Source: an uncultured Lachnospiraceae bacterium (GTDB lineage Bacteria > Bacillota > Clostridia > Lachnospirales > Lachnospiraceae). From it: a stretch of DNA of 21,766 nucleotides. Location: positions 1 to 21,766 of the forward strand of contig CAJTZB010000024.1 of NCBI GenBank assembly GCA_910583815.1, in the 5' to 3' direction. Shown one piece after another: positions 13,903 through 21,703 of the stretch. Position 1 is the stretch's first letter, and each line of letters starts with the position of its first letter. The notes beneath the pieces were generated by a model, which worked only from the letters and a program-made list of their open reading frames with translations, ran no database searches and was not told where the DNA came from. Made by a program: the position numbers and the translations under genes.

Positions 13903-14844
13903 TTAATCCTCCAATCGCCAAGCCTCTATTCCGACAAGACTGATGGTATACTGTGCTGATATTACTTGAGAAGGTACAGTATCAGCGATAAGTCTCGGAA
14001 AGTCCGCATCAACACGAAAACAAACTTTCCCAGAAAAGATATATTTCTGTTCACGGTATTCAGGTAAATCAATGTATCCATACTTTGCCAGCTTGTTTTC
14101 CAACAGCGACAGCGCATCTGGATCATCTGCAGCTTGAGACAATGCAAAATCAACTTGTTCTCCAAGAGATACAGCTCCGCTGCGTTCGGGCGCACATTTA
14201 TCAAGGTGCATTACTACAAGTTCGCCCGGATCATGGTTGTTCAGCTGCTCCAAAGATGAAATATTAACAAATGCGGCAGAAATCCCTAGCGCTTTAATCT
14301 CATGCCAGCCATCAGAATAAATGAAATCCTGATCTGCGCCTTCCGGACCTACCCACCCTTGTATCGCCGGCATCACGGGATAGCCGCCGCTGATAATATC
14401 GCAAAGATAAATCAACTCACCCAATAGCCCTTTGCGGCTGCTTTCGTCCATTAAGCTCTTTCTTTGATATTCGAGCAGCTTATTCCATTGCTTATATCTT
14501 TTCGCCGTAAACAGCAAAGCAGATGCCTCATTTTCTGCAATTTGAGAATATGTAATAATATCTGCACACAGCGTTTCAAATACGCTCTCTTGTTCTGTAC
14601 GCATCAGTACCAAAGACAATGCCCATCTTCCGTCTGTTCGAAGACCTTTTGAAACAACAATGGATTTTGATGTCGGCAGCAAGTCCGGCTCTTTTTCAGT
14701 AATCAGCAAGAGGGTTTTCTGATCAATTTTTTCATATCCAACATACCATTCTAAAGAATGCTCTGTCGCCACTTGAATATATCCACCGTCATAGTAATTG
14801 ATAGAATTCCACTTTCTATGAAGATGCTCGGCCGTAATCTTCAT
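13903..14844 (-). CDS. PD-(D/E)XK nuclease-like protein, DUF4420 family
   Basis: A 313-residue protein that fits the DUF4420 family, predicted members of the PD-(D/E)XK nuclease superfamily. The likely active site is in order: Glu143 in GLLGELIYL, Asp173 in GADQDFIY, and Glu182-x-Lys184 in WHEIKAL, after the helix and strands expected for this fold. It would be the main DNA-cutting component of the operon. The gene start overlaps the Z1 stop by 4 nt (ATGA) and its stop is 3 nt from the AIPR start, so its dosage is tied to both neighbours. DUF4420 proteins recurrently accompany Z1 and AIPR genes as far as I recall. Cleavage activity and DNA specificity are inferred from the motif only. Confidence 0.85.
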   Translation of the reverse strand: MKITAEHLHRKWNSINYYDGGYIQVATEHSLEWYVGYEKIDQKTLLLITEKEPDLLPTSKSIVVSKGLRTDGRWALSLVLMRTEQESVFETLCADIITYSQIAENEASALLFTAKRYKQWNKLLEYQRKSLMDESSRKGLLGELIYLCDIISGGYPVMPAIQGWVGPEGADQDFIYSDGWHEIKALGISAAFVNISSLEQLNNHDPGELVVMHLDKCAPERSGAVSLGEQVDFALSQAADDPDALSLLENKLAKYGYIDLPEYREQKYIFSGKVCFRVDADFPRLIADTVPSQVISAQYTISLVGIEAWRLED

Positions 14845-17573
14845 TCGTCTTCTTCCTCATCCGGATCCATCCAGTTTTTGATTTCAACCATATTCACCAT
14901 ATAATTTGCGGTTCTTATACCACTTCCGCTGTCAGGGAAACCCACACCGAGGGCAAACAGGTATTTCGGCACATTAACATTCGTTGGTTCTTTTTTATCA
15001 AGATTAGTCTCAATAATGTGAAGCATCAACAGCGGACTGCGTTCTTTAATCAGATAAGCGCTGTCAGACATATGCTTATCACCGTTTTGTTCTTTAAATC
15101 GTTTCTTAGCCAATTCAATTTCTTTGGCTGATAAACCAACTCTCGTACATCCGCCGGATCCAACTTTAACTCTTGTTCCGCTGATACGAATCATCTTTTC
15201 ATCTGCGATAACAGTACGTTTTTCAGTAGAGCGGATTGAAAGAATTTTATCTCCATATTTCAACCCTTGAGGATAGGCACCTCCTTCGCCATCGGTGATC
15301 AATGCAACATCCCATGTGTCTTCATCCATTTTTTCATCGATGTATTCAGCTAATGCTCTTCCCTGAAATGCCAAATGCCACGGATGAGTCTCAAAATCCA
15401 AAAGTAGCTGAACGATCATTTCTTTTGGTACGTTGCGCCAGTAATACTGTTTTTCTGCTGAATCCAATGTGCCTGCACCTGTAAGATGATCCACGAAATT
15501 CTTAAATGCTGTTTCGTTTGCATTGAGGATATCAATGTTTGCTTTCAGTCTTGGGGTCTCAAGCAATCTTCCAGAAACTGTGACAGGGCGGCGTACCAAT
15601 GTGGCTGAGCGCATTTTGTTTCTGGCTGTAGCAATTAGTGAGTTTGGATCTTGGCGAACTTTCAAGCCAAATTCCATTGGTGTTTGATTTGCCAGCTTCA
15701 TCTTCGCAATCTCATCTTTCAGCTCATTAGCCGCTCTTGTGATATATCCATACCAATCAATGGCATCTTCAGAAATCCAGATTCTAAACAAATCATCGTA
15801 ATTTGGACGATAACCAAACCAACGTCCCATTTGCAGAAGCGTATCATACATCTGAGATTTGCGATAGAAGTAACTAACAGCTAATCCTTCCAGCGTAAGT
15901 CCTCTGGACAAACTATTGCCGCCAATTGCAATAACGCGAAGTCCATCGTCTTTGTGATTATAATAATCTAAGCTGGTTGCGCCGGTTTTTTGATTAACCG
16001 CTCTAACTGCAATTGGGGCAATCGCCCGATTAAGGAATTTGACACAAATGTTATCCCAGCTCGTCCCGCTGATACGTTCAAGATCATGTTCAATCCATAC
16101 TTTATGTAAATAATGGAGACTTGAAATCTGTTCACGCTGTTCCTCAGAAAGCACCGCGTAATTGAGTACATCTGACTTGACTTGAACAAGCCATTCATTT
16201 ACAGCTTCTGTTATCTTATTCTGTACATCAGTAAAACGGCTGACATGAATCATCATTGAACGATGATCTGTACAGTCGCCTCTCAAATCTCGAACTGCAT
16301 TAAACAGCAAGAAATACGCCATTGCTTCATATAGACTTGGAGGCAATGCATCCACCTCAAGAGTTTTCTTATGAGTAAACGGGAAAAACAAATCCATCTC
16401 ATCACGCTGAAGAGGAATCAGCACATCTGAAAATTCCGGAGTTTCACCAAATATTTTATCTGCCCCAATATAGTTTGATGGTGGAGCCAGTGAATATATA
16501 AAGTCACGCGGAAACAAATCGTCACCAATCATTTCGTCTTCTGTTTCAGGATTGATAAAAATATTTGCAAACGGTGTAGCTGTAATTCCCAAATACGATG
16601 CCTGGTAGAAATCGTTAAGTAATCTTCTGATACAGGCATTTATTGCAGCAGGATTATCATCTTCGCTTTTTGTATTAACAGAAGCATTATCTGCTTCGTC
16701 ATCAATCAGGAGCATCGGAAGCATGATTTTGTCTGTTGAAGTATCTTTACTGTTCGAAAGCCATTTGATCAGGTTATTTAGAATACGCTTATTCTTTTTT
16801 ACAACAAGCAACACCGGATCAGAAACGCTTTGCAGGTTTAAGTCGTTGCTTTTCAATACATTGCTGTCAAAATCTTTGGATACAGATGTAAAAGCGGCAA
16901 TTCGTTTCTGCACCCCATATCTGCCGACACCAACGGGTAAGTTTTTAATTTCCTGTTCTGCTTTGGGATCGAGGTAATATTCGCTCTTGCGCCCAGAAAA
17001 TTCAGCATCCAATCGTGATTGCGTCTGCTGACGAAGATTTTCCATCATGCCAGCCAAAACGATAATAATCCTATATCCAGTATCCGCAGCTTTGTTGCTG
17101 ATAGCCGTGTAATTTGCGGTTTTGCCTGACTGAACATCACCTAAAACTAAGCCCCTGCGCTGGAATGAATCAGTGCACTGAGGGTCGCCCAACAAATCAA
17201 CAATTTCATCAGACACTTTGTCCAGTGTTGCGGTTACTCTGGGATTCCAATGTTTGATCTCTTCAAGATACTTTTTGTATCGATTCCAAAAAAATAATTC
17301 AAGATCAGCTCTACGAGATGGAAGCCACGACTTGTGCGGAGTGTTCCTGTCATTGATAAAGACACCTACATCCATTTGAATAACAATAGTAGACCTGAGC
17401 CTGTATAAAATGTCATTAAATTCGTCATCGGTCACAGGAAATCCAGCCATATTGCTGCGCATAGTAGTGGCAAAAGTAAGGAATTCTTCCTCTGTAGGAG
17501 GAACTTCTTTATACTGTGTGCTGACTGCTGCCGAAATAACACTTTCAATCATCGTAATATTGGGATTGGGCAT
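14841..17573 (-). CDS. Z1-domain helicase-like ATPase
   Basis: A 910-residue superfamily-II-like ATPase of the Z1 family. Walker A is GDVQSGKT (145-152) with Lys151, Walker B is LLIDDEAD (288-295), and a motif-III-like element TATPFAN follows at 331-337. The second ATPase half carries the Z1 hallmark GGNSLSRGLTLEG (551-563) and QMGRWFGYRPNY (581-592), the latter containing the likely arginine finger. The C-terminal 300 residues are unrecognised and may bind DNA or partners. It should translocate on or remodel DNA with ATP. Its ATG shares one base with the stop of the ATPase gene before it (TAATG), and its own stop overlaps the DUF4420 start, so the three are translated as a unit. The combination with a GHKL ATPase, methylase and nuclease is characteristic of MORC-associated restriction-like operons. 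Confidence 0.92.
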   Translation of the reverse strand: MPNPNITMIESVISAAVSTQYKEVPPTEEEFLTFATTMRSNMAGFPVTDDEFNDILYRLRSTIVIQMDVGVFINDRNTPHKSWLPSRRADLELFFWNRYKKYLEEIKHWNPRVTATLDKVSDEIVDLLGDPQCTDSFQRRGLVLGDVQSGKTANYTAISNKAADTGYRIIIVLAGMMENLRQQTQSRLDAEFSGRKSEYYLDPKAEQEIKNLPVGVGRYGVQKRIAAFTSVSKDFDSNVLKSNDLNLQSVSDPVLLVVKKNKRILNNLIKWLSNSKDTSTDKIMLPMLLIDDEADNASVNTKSEDDNPAAINACIRRLLNDFYQASYLGITATPFANIFINPETEDEMIGDDLFPRDFIYSLAPPSNYIGADKIFGETPEFSDVLIPLQRDEMDLFFPFTHKKTLEVDALPPSLYEAMAYFLLFNAVRDLRGDCTDHRSMMIHVSRFTDVQNKITEAVNEWLVQVKSDVLNYAVLSEEQREQISSLHYLHKVWIEHDLERISGTSWDNICVKFLNRAIAPIAVRAVNQKTGATSLDYYNHKDDGLRVIAIGGNSLSRGLTLEGLAVSYFYRKSQMYDTLLQMGRWFGYRPNYDDLFRIWISEDAIDWYGYITRAANELKDEIAKMKLANQTPMEFGLKVRQDPNSLIATARNKMRSATLVRRPVTVSGRLLETPRLKANIDILNANETAFKNFVDHLTGAGTLDSAEKQYYWRNVPKEMIVQLLLDFETHPWHLAFQGRALAEYIDEKMDEDTWDVALITDGEGGAYPQGLKYGDKILSIRSTEKRTVIADEKMIRISGTRVKVGSGGCTRVGLSAKEIELAKKRFKEQNGDKHMSDSAYLIKERSPLLMLHIIETNLDKKEPTNVNVPKYLFALGVGFPDSGSGIRTANYMVNMVEIKNWMDPDEEEDE

Positions 17574-19033
17574 TATAAATCCTCCTTATCTCGAAGATCC
17601 TTTATAACATTTGGACAACTGCAAAACGGCTCCGTGTGCTCAATTCTTGTTAGGAATTCAATTCTAAGAATACTGCTGGGCATTACCGAAAGCATATGTT
17701 CCAATGTTTTCTGGATTTCCGTTTCTTCAAACTCCGTATCATTTTCAATTTTTTCATCGTTGTTTAAATCAACATAGAGCTGATTGAAGGGGATTCCCCG
17801 TTCAATATGCTTGAGCAAAGTTTCAAGCTTTCCTCGAACAGCGGGGGTTTCTTCGATAATTTGCTCAACCAAAGGATGATTGCGGTTTATCTCATATGAA
17901 ATACCGCTGTTTGGTGTTTTCATACGAGTCCACATATGCTCGACAGCATCAGTAATTTCTTTTTTACCGCGATAAGTCCATGTCCTCTTACTCTTATCAG
18001 CAATACGGTCAATTACAACTTGGAGATTTCTTCTGACCTCAGCGGGAGGAACTGCGTGTGATTTCTTTATATCCAAAGTCCACAAATCGTCAAGGTCATT
18101 TGGAATATCGACCATCACTCGCGCAAGTTTGGATAAATCTCCCTGCCGCATCATGCGGAACCATGTGCCCCAAATCAAAAGCCGCTTGTTGCGATACACA
18201 TAGAATCCTTGCTGTCGGCGTATACCCTCTTTCCCACCAAGCTGCTTTCTTTCTTCCTCAGTCATTTTTGAAATATGGGGAAGTATATATGGTCGCACTA
18301 CTATACGTTTCCCCCTAACAACCAAGGTTTCCTCATCCATTGCCTGCGTACTTTTTTTAATCAGAAACGGATCGGCTACCTTAATTTTCACGCCGTTAAA
18401 TTGAATTTCAAGTTTCTTAATACCAGTCTCTCCTGATAAATAACGATGAAAAACTAACTCCAAATGACAGCGTACTTCATCCATTTTTCGGCCAAGCGAT
18501 TTTTCATAATCGATTTCACCCATTAAAAGCCGATCAAGATTTTGCCAAACAACCAGTGTTCCACATTCCTGCTCTTTGAGATTGGAGATGTGAGGGATGG
18601 TATTTATGTCTTGTTCATCAAGAATAAGCAGTGACCAATTCCCCGTTTCAGCAATATAATCCAAATCCCAGCGTCTTCCTACCAATAAATTTCCTTGCTT
18701 ACTGACAACAGTCAATATACGGCACTGAGAGAGTGATGCTGTTTTCAATCCCAATCCATACCGTCCCAAATCAGAAGCATCTCTGACTTCTGTAGGGCTC
18801 TTGCTCCCATATTGCATTGCAATATCAATTTGTTCATTATTCATCCCCTTACCGTTGTCAAGAATACAAACATAAGCGTTTTCTACTGGGAAAAAGAATA
18901 ACTGCACTTTTCCAGCCTTTGCGGCAATGCTATTGTCAATAATATCTGCTATTGCTGCCTCCAAACTATAACCAATGGCTCTCGTCGACTCCATAAGCAC
19001 CGGAGCAAATGGGGGTGTTTCTCTTACTTTCAT
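17573..19033 (-). CDS. MORC/MutL-like GHKL ATPase
   Basis: A 486-residue ATPase of the gyrase-Hsp90-kinase-MutL class. The Bergerat nucleotide fold is plain: N-box with Glu25, Asp30 and Asn34 (EAAIADIIDNS), G1 DNGKGM (59-64), and G2 GRYGLGLKTAS (90-100). These spacings match bacterial MORC-like and MutL proteins, which dimerise on ATP binding and clamp DNA. An S5-like transducer region follows (about 220-400); it has no MutL endonuclease motif, so cutting must come from a partner. The start ATG 19031-19033 has ribosome site AAGGAGG four bases upstream. It is the first of the six coupled genes. The 117-nt gap to the next gene upstream holds no clear promoter, so transcription may begin further upstream near 20167. 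Confidence 0.9.
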   Translation of the reverse strand: MKVRETPPFAPVLMESTRAIGYSLEAAIADIIDNSIAAKAGKVQLFFFPVENAYVCILDNGKGMNNEQIDIAMQYGSKSPTEVRDASDLGRYGLGLKTASLSQCRILTVVSKQGNLLVGRRWDLDYIAETGNWSLLILDEQDINTIPHISNLKEQECGTLVVWQNLDRLLMGEIDYEKSLGRKMDEVRCHLELVFHRYLSGETGIKKLEIQFNGVKIKVADPFLIKKSTQAMDEETLVVRGKRIVVRPYILPHISKMTEEERKQLGGKEGIRRQQGFYVYRNKRLLIWGTWFRMMRQGDLSKLARVMVDIPNDLDDLWTLDIKKSHAVPPAEVRRNLQVVIDRIADKSKRTWTYRGKKEITDAVEHMWTRMKTPNSGISYEINRNHPLVEQIIEETPAVRGKLETLLKHIERGIPFNQLYVDLNNDEKIENDTEFEETEIQKTLEHMLSVMPSSILRIEFLTRIEHTEPFCSCPNVIKDLRDKEDL

Positions 19034-19087
19034 GTTGCCTCCTTGTTAATAGACCGCCAGACAGTTATGCTTCAAACAAATTCAATA

Positions 19088-19113
19088 AGAGCACACACAG
19101 CGCAGTATGCTCT
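19088..19113. repeat. 6-bp inverted repeat between the membrane protein and ATPase genes
   Basis: AGAGCA (19088-19093) and TGCTCT (19108-19113) flank a 14-nt loop, in the 117-nt gap between the two genes. It lacks a T-tract, so it is not a terminator; an operator or an RNA-processing hairpin is possible. Confidence 0.3.
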
Positions 19114-19149
19114 CTGATATTCCGGGGTGATAATGTAAAAATCCGCGGT

Positions 19150-19944
19150 TCATTTTTCGTTTTCTGCAGACACAAAATCTTTCCGTGGACAAAGTAAATT
19201 TGTTGGAACTCTATAGATTTCATCGATTGCACTCTTCAGTGAGTTCTCAATGTTTTCTTTAAATGCTGCAGCTTCATTAGCATCTATATTAAACTTATAT
19301 CTGTACTGCTTTGTTTTTCTCTCATTATATGTAATAGTTAGTTCAATAATATAATCTGCTTCCTTCCAGTAAAAGTTTTGCAGTAACTCATCTCTGAAAT
19401 TTTGATAATTCTGAGAACCGACAAGCCTTTGCTTAGCTTGTTCGAATGTAACATTAGATTGGGTGATGCTGAAAGCTTCAGCAGCTATTGTACTATAGAT
19501 TTCAGCCAATCGATCATTTTCTTGTGTGTTTACAGATGCAAATTCAACAAATACAGGATAAAGACTACCTGCTTCAACCATAAATGGTCGTGCAATTTCG
19601 CTGGTACTTACTGCATTGCCACCGACGGATTGAAAAATAGGAGCCACAAATGATGACCAGTCTAACTTCAATTCAGCTTTATCATTTTGCCGAATAACTT
19701 TAACTGATATATCTTTTATCACGGCTACCTGATTTTTTGATTCAATGACACCGCCTAGATATACATACGCCCCGCTTCTGTTATAATAAAGCTTGATTTG
19801 GGCAGACGGAATAAATGAGACACATATCTTCCTCAAAAAATGATTGCAAAACTTGATAATCCATGGTTGAAGAAGCGCAATTACAGCAATAACAGTTGCG
19901 ATAATTTCGTATGTTGTCATAATATTCGTTGTATCTTGTGGCAT
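19150..19944 (-). CDS. Unrecognised protein with one N-terminal membrane segment
   Basis: A 264-residue protein I do not recognise. It has one hydrophobic helix at about residues 12-31 (EIIATVIAVIALLQPWIIK), followed by basic residues (K, R, K), so the positive-inside rule puts the ~230-residue remainder in the cytoplasm. That part looks like a mixed beta-sandwich (repeated short strands to about residue 140), then a helical region (145-190) and another strand-rich segment. No catalytic motif is visible. The start ATG 19942-19944 has ribosome site AAGGGG; an internal ATG at residue 9 lacks one. It is co-oriented with the defence operon, 117 nt upstream of the MORC-like ATPase, and may share its transcript. 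It could be a membrane-tethered sensor or effector of the system, or an independent island gene. Confidence 0.75.
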   Translation of the reverse strand: MPQDTTNIMTTYEIIATVIAVIALLQPWIIKFCNHFLRKICVSFIPSAQIKLYYNRSGAYVYLGGVIESKNQVAVIKDISVKVIRQNDKAELKLDWSSFVAPIFQSVGGNAVSTSEIARPFMVEAGSLYPVFVEFASVNTQENDRLAEIYSTIAAEAFSITQSNVTFEQAKQRLVGSQNYQNFRDELLQNFYWKEADYIIELTITYNERKTKQYRYKFNIDANEAAAFKENIENSLKSAIDEIYRVPTNLLCPRKDFVSAENEK

Positions 19945-20028
19945 ATGCTTTACCCCTTTTTAGTTTATCCTTTATACCTATAATTTTTGAATATATATTT
20001 TTCTGCTCTTAATTCTCGTATCTTTTGG

Positions 20029-20169
20029 TCACGATTCATCATTTGGCATTGCCCATGAATAATTAATCCATATTGCACCAAGGATATGTTCCTCGTCACC
20101 AAGGAACTTTATGCAATAAGCAGAAATATCCCAATGTCCTGATGACTTACGAATAGACAAATATTTCAA
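20029..20169 (-). pseudogene. Possible gene remnant upstream of the membrane protein
   Basis: An open stretch of 46 codons ends at TGA 20029-20031 and reads like protein (segments GHWDISAYCIKFLGDEEH and ILGAIWINYSWAMPNDES). It has no credible start: the stop TAG lies just upstream and the first possible start is a TTG without a ribosome site. It is probably the tail of a truncated gene now serving as leader for the next gene. Not recognised. Confidence 0.3.
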
Positions 20170-20173
20170 CTAT

Positions 20174-20202
20174 ATTATGGTCGAAAATACAAATATAGTC
20201 AA
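20174..20202 (-). promoter_or_regulatory. Strong candidate promoter for the membrane protein and defence operon
   Basis: TTGACT (20197-20202), a 17-nt spacer and CATAAT (20174-20179) on the minus strand: 5/6 matches to each consensus box. Predicted start near 20167, giving a 223-nt leader before the 264-residue protein. I found no comparably good promoter between here and the end of vsr. Confidence 0.55.
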
Positions 20203-20240
20203 GATGTTATTTATATGACATCAAAAAAGATGAAACTATC

Positions 20241-20640
20241 CTATGAATAAAAATAAGCATTCTCGTTAGTCAGAGGATGCTCTTTTAATATTTCAACCAT
20301 TCTAAACTCCATTGCTAGCTGTTCCTGCTCTTTGTCCACTTCTTTAGTACCATTTCCAGCTTTCTAAAATTACAGCAACGCCTTTTCAGAAGACCGCTGG
20401 TCTTTCCGGCTACACCATCCCATACAGTTTATTTTCCTTTCTTACAATTATATATCCTTTCCTACATCCTTGGGTTTGAACAGCAGAAAAGACTCACCAA
20501 CCTTGTCAGGCGATGCAGGGGCATAAACGGCTGAGGAGAGCAGGAGCCTCTCCAGCACGTCGCCATCACTAACTGCAGGGCTGAAATTGAACTGAAAATT
20601 TTTAGAAGATGAAGATTCCTGCTTGAAAACCCATCCTGCG
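20241..20640 (-). pseudogene. Decayed gene, several stops and frameshifts (unrecognised)
   Basis: Protein-like segments follow each other on the minus strand in changing frames: FQFNFSPAVSDGDVLERLLL, then GESFLLFKPKDVGKDI, then GYIIVRKENKLYGMV, then KGVAVIL, and finally KEQEQLAMEFRMVEILKEHP down to a stop at 20241-20243. Two in-frame stops (TAG at 20410-20412, TGA at 20386-20388) and at least two frameshifts break it. The family is not recognised; style and place suggest an accessory gene of a mobile element. A hairpin at 20256-20281 that resembles a terminator falls inside this coding remnant. Confidence 0.4.
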
Positions 20641-20662
20641 GACAAGCAGGCAGGGAGAGTAG

Positions 20663-21077
20663 CTATGCATCGGCGATGAAGAACATGCCGCCTGCCAGCG
20701 AGTTGCGGATGCATTCAGTGAAATATACAGCGCTGATCTTCTGGTTCTTGATGCCGGCAGTTATGGCTTTGTGAAGCTCCAGTATTTCCATCCCCTTTGG
20801 GTATGGCAAAACAGGCATCTTTACAAGCAACAGAGATCTGTTCAACAATCTGCGGAATGAGCGGATCCCCCTCCGGCTCCTTGCTCTTCCCAAAGGCACA
20901 CTCCTGACAGACCTTGACTATCAGGATATGTTTCAGTACCTATCTGCAAAAAAACAGCAGGAATTCATTGATAAGCGAGACTATTTCCTTGACCCTTCCA
21001 TGATCATCCTCTTAGGACAGCCTTATGAACAAAACCAAAAGGATCAGACCGGACAGTTTCCCCATCATCGGCTTTAA
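20663..21077 (+). pseudogene. Decayed gene with one frameshift (unrecognised)
   Basis: On the plus strand a frame from 20663 encodes CQRVADAFSEIYSADLLVLD and GSYGFVKLQYFHP. Near 20795 the reading continues in the next frame as FGYGKTGIFTSNRDLFNNLR, LPKGTLLTDLDYQDMFQYLS and KKQQEFIDKRDYFLDPSM, up to TAA at 21075-21077. One base gained or lost explains the switch. No start codon with a ribosome site remains. The joined product would be about 138 residues; I do not recognise it. It diverges from the remnant to its left. Confidence 0.4.
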
Positions 21078-21103
21078 TATACACCGCCCTGCCGTATCCC
21101 TTA

Positions 21104-21149
21104 TGCCACCAAATGGGCACACTTCCCTTGTGGTGGTATTTTTCTTTTT
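21104..21149 (+). terminator. Likely terminator after the plus-strand remnant
   Basis: TGCCACCA (21104-21111) pairs with TGGTGGTA (21131-21138), one G-T pair, with a 19-nt loop, then TTTTTCTTTTT. It lies 27 nt after the remnant's stop codon, which supports the plus-strand reading of that remnant. Confidence 0.45.
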
Positions 21150-21160
21150 AGTGTTTCTGT

Positions 21161-21201
21161 ACCTGATAAAATAAAATAATTTGGGATATTCAGTATCAGG
21201 T
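21161..21201. repeat. Perfect 8-bp inverted repeat with 25-nt loop
   Basis: ACCTGATA (21161-21168) and TATCAGGT (21194-21201). It sits at the start of the gene-poor right end of the island; its function is unknown. Confidence 0.4.
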
Positions 21202-21640
21202 GTTACTTTTCCTGCTCGCATCCATGCCACTCGCACGCATGCCTTGTTTTCTGCAGATTTCTTTCTTATGCCCCCCCAATTTTGTAGTACCCCCATATCT
21301 CTGGATGGCATTTCATTTTCACACACGGCCTTGCTGGGCGGCGTTTTTCGGGTGAGGGGGCTTGAAAGCCCCAATCCTTTAACTGCACACATTTCGACCC
21401 TTGCCAAACACCCCGGTTTCCCTTACACTTGAGGGCGTCACGCGCTTCCCACAGACAGGGTTAGATACCATTTTCTCCAAATCGCCCCAAACAGGGTTGG
21501 CAAGGTGCCATACGGTCTTGTTTATCCACTTTTCCCAAATAAGGGCACAAATCGCCACATAAATACGCACAAGGAGTAAAAAAGCTTCCTCGCTCCCTAT
21601 CCGACCTTCCCAATTCCATAGCATCAAAGGACTGTCTTAC
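21202..21640. other. Gene-poor right end of the island
   Basis: About 440 nt with no gene I can support. It holds runs of C on the plus strand (C7 at 21270-21276, C5 near 21292), a small palindrome TGGCA-AGG-TGCCA (21498-21510), and the word CAAATCGCC twice (near 21479 and 21547). The minus-strand open frames 21012-21407 and 21379-21627 have no ribosome sites and biased, low-complexity composition. Such regions are common at the ends or transfer origins of clostridial conjugative elements, but no specific signal is recognised. Confidence 0.4.
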
Positions 21641-21672
21641 ACAAAAAGCCCGCAAACGCTGAGTTTGCGAGC
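21641..21672 (-). terminator. Terminator of the right-end tRNA-Asn
   Basis: On the minus strand GCTCGCAAAC pairs with GTTTGCGGGC (21648-21672, one mismatch, 5-nt loop), followed by TTTTTGTG. It begins about 32 nt after the tRNA 3' end. Confidence 0.75.
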
Positions 21673-21703
21673 TTTATAGCTACCGTTTCTTTGGTAGCTT
21701 GCG

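Larger units (their letters stand above)
8693..21703. mobile_element. Probable genomic island carrying a defence operon, inserted at tRNA-Asn
   Basis: Inferred from layout. The left boundary is a tRNA-Asn gene missing its 5' part but keeping its 3' end and terminator, the usual scar at the far end of a tRNA-integrated element. The right boundary is a tRNA-Asn on the same strand, in the correct orientation for the intact copy. Between them lie only defence genes, a lone nuclease, decayed fragments and gene-poor DNA. Against this, the two tRNA sequences are not identical and no integrase is visible, so the real partner site may lie beyond the window. Confidence 0.45.

Noticed and set aside
20256..20286. 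Terminator-like hairpin (AGCATTCTC / GAGGATGCT followed by CTTTT)
   Set aside because: It falls within a stretch that reads as a protein remnant on the minus strand, so the hairpin may be incidental.
20448..20899. Minus-strand open frames 20448-20714 and 20663-20899 as intact genes
   Set aside because: No ribosome sites; the left one makes sense only as part of a broken gene, and the right one is antisense to a better plus-strand remnant.
21379..21627. Minus-strand 82-codon frame near the right end
   Set aside because: No ribosome site and no recognisable domain; the composition fits repeat-rich noncoding DNA.
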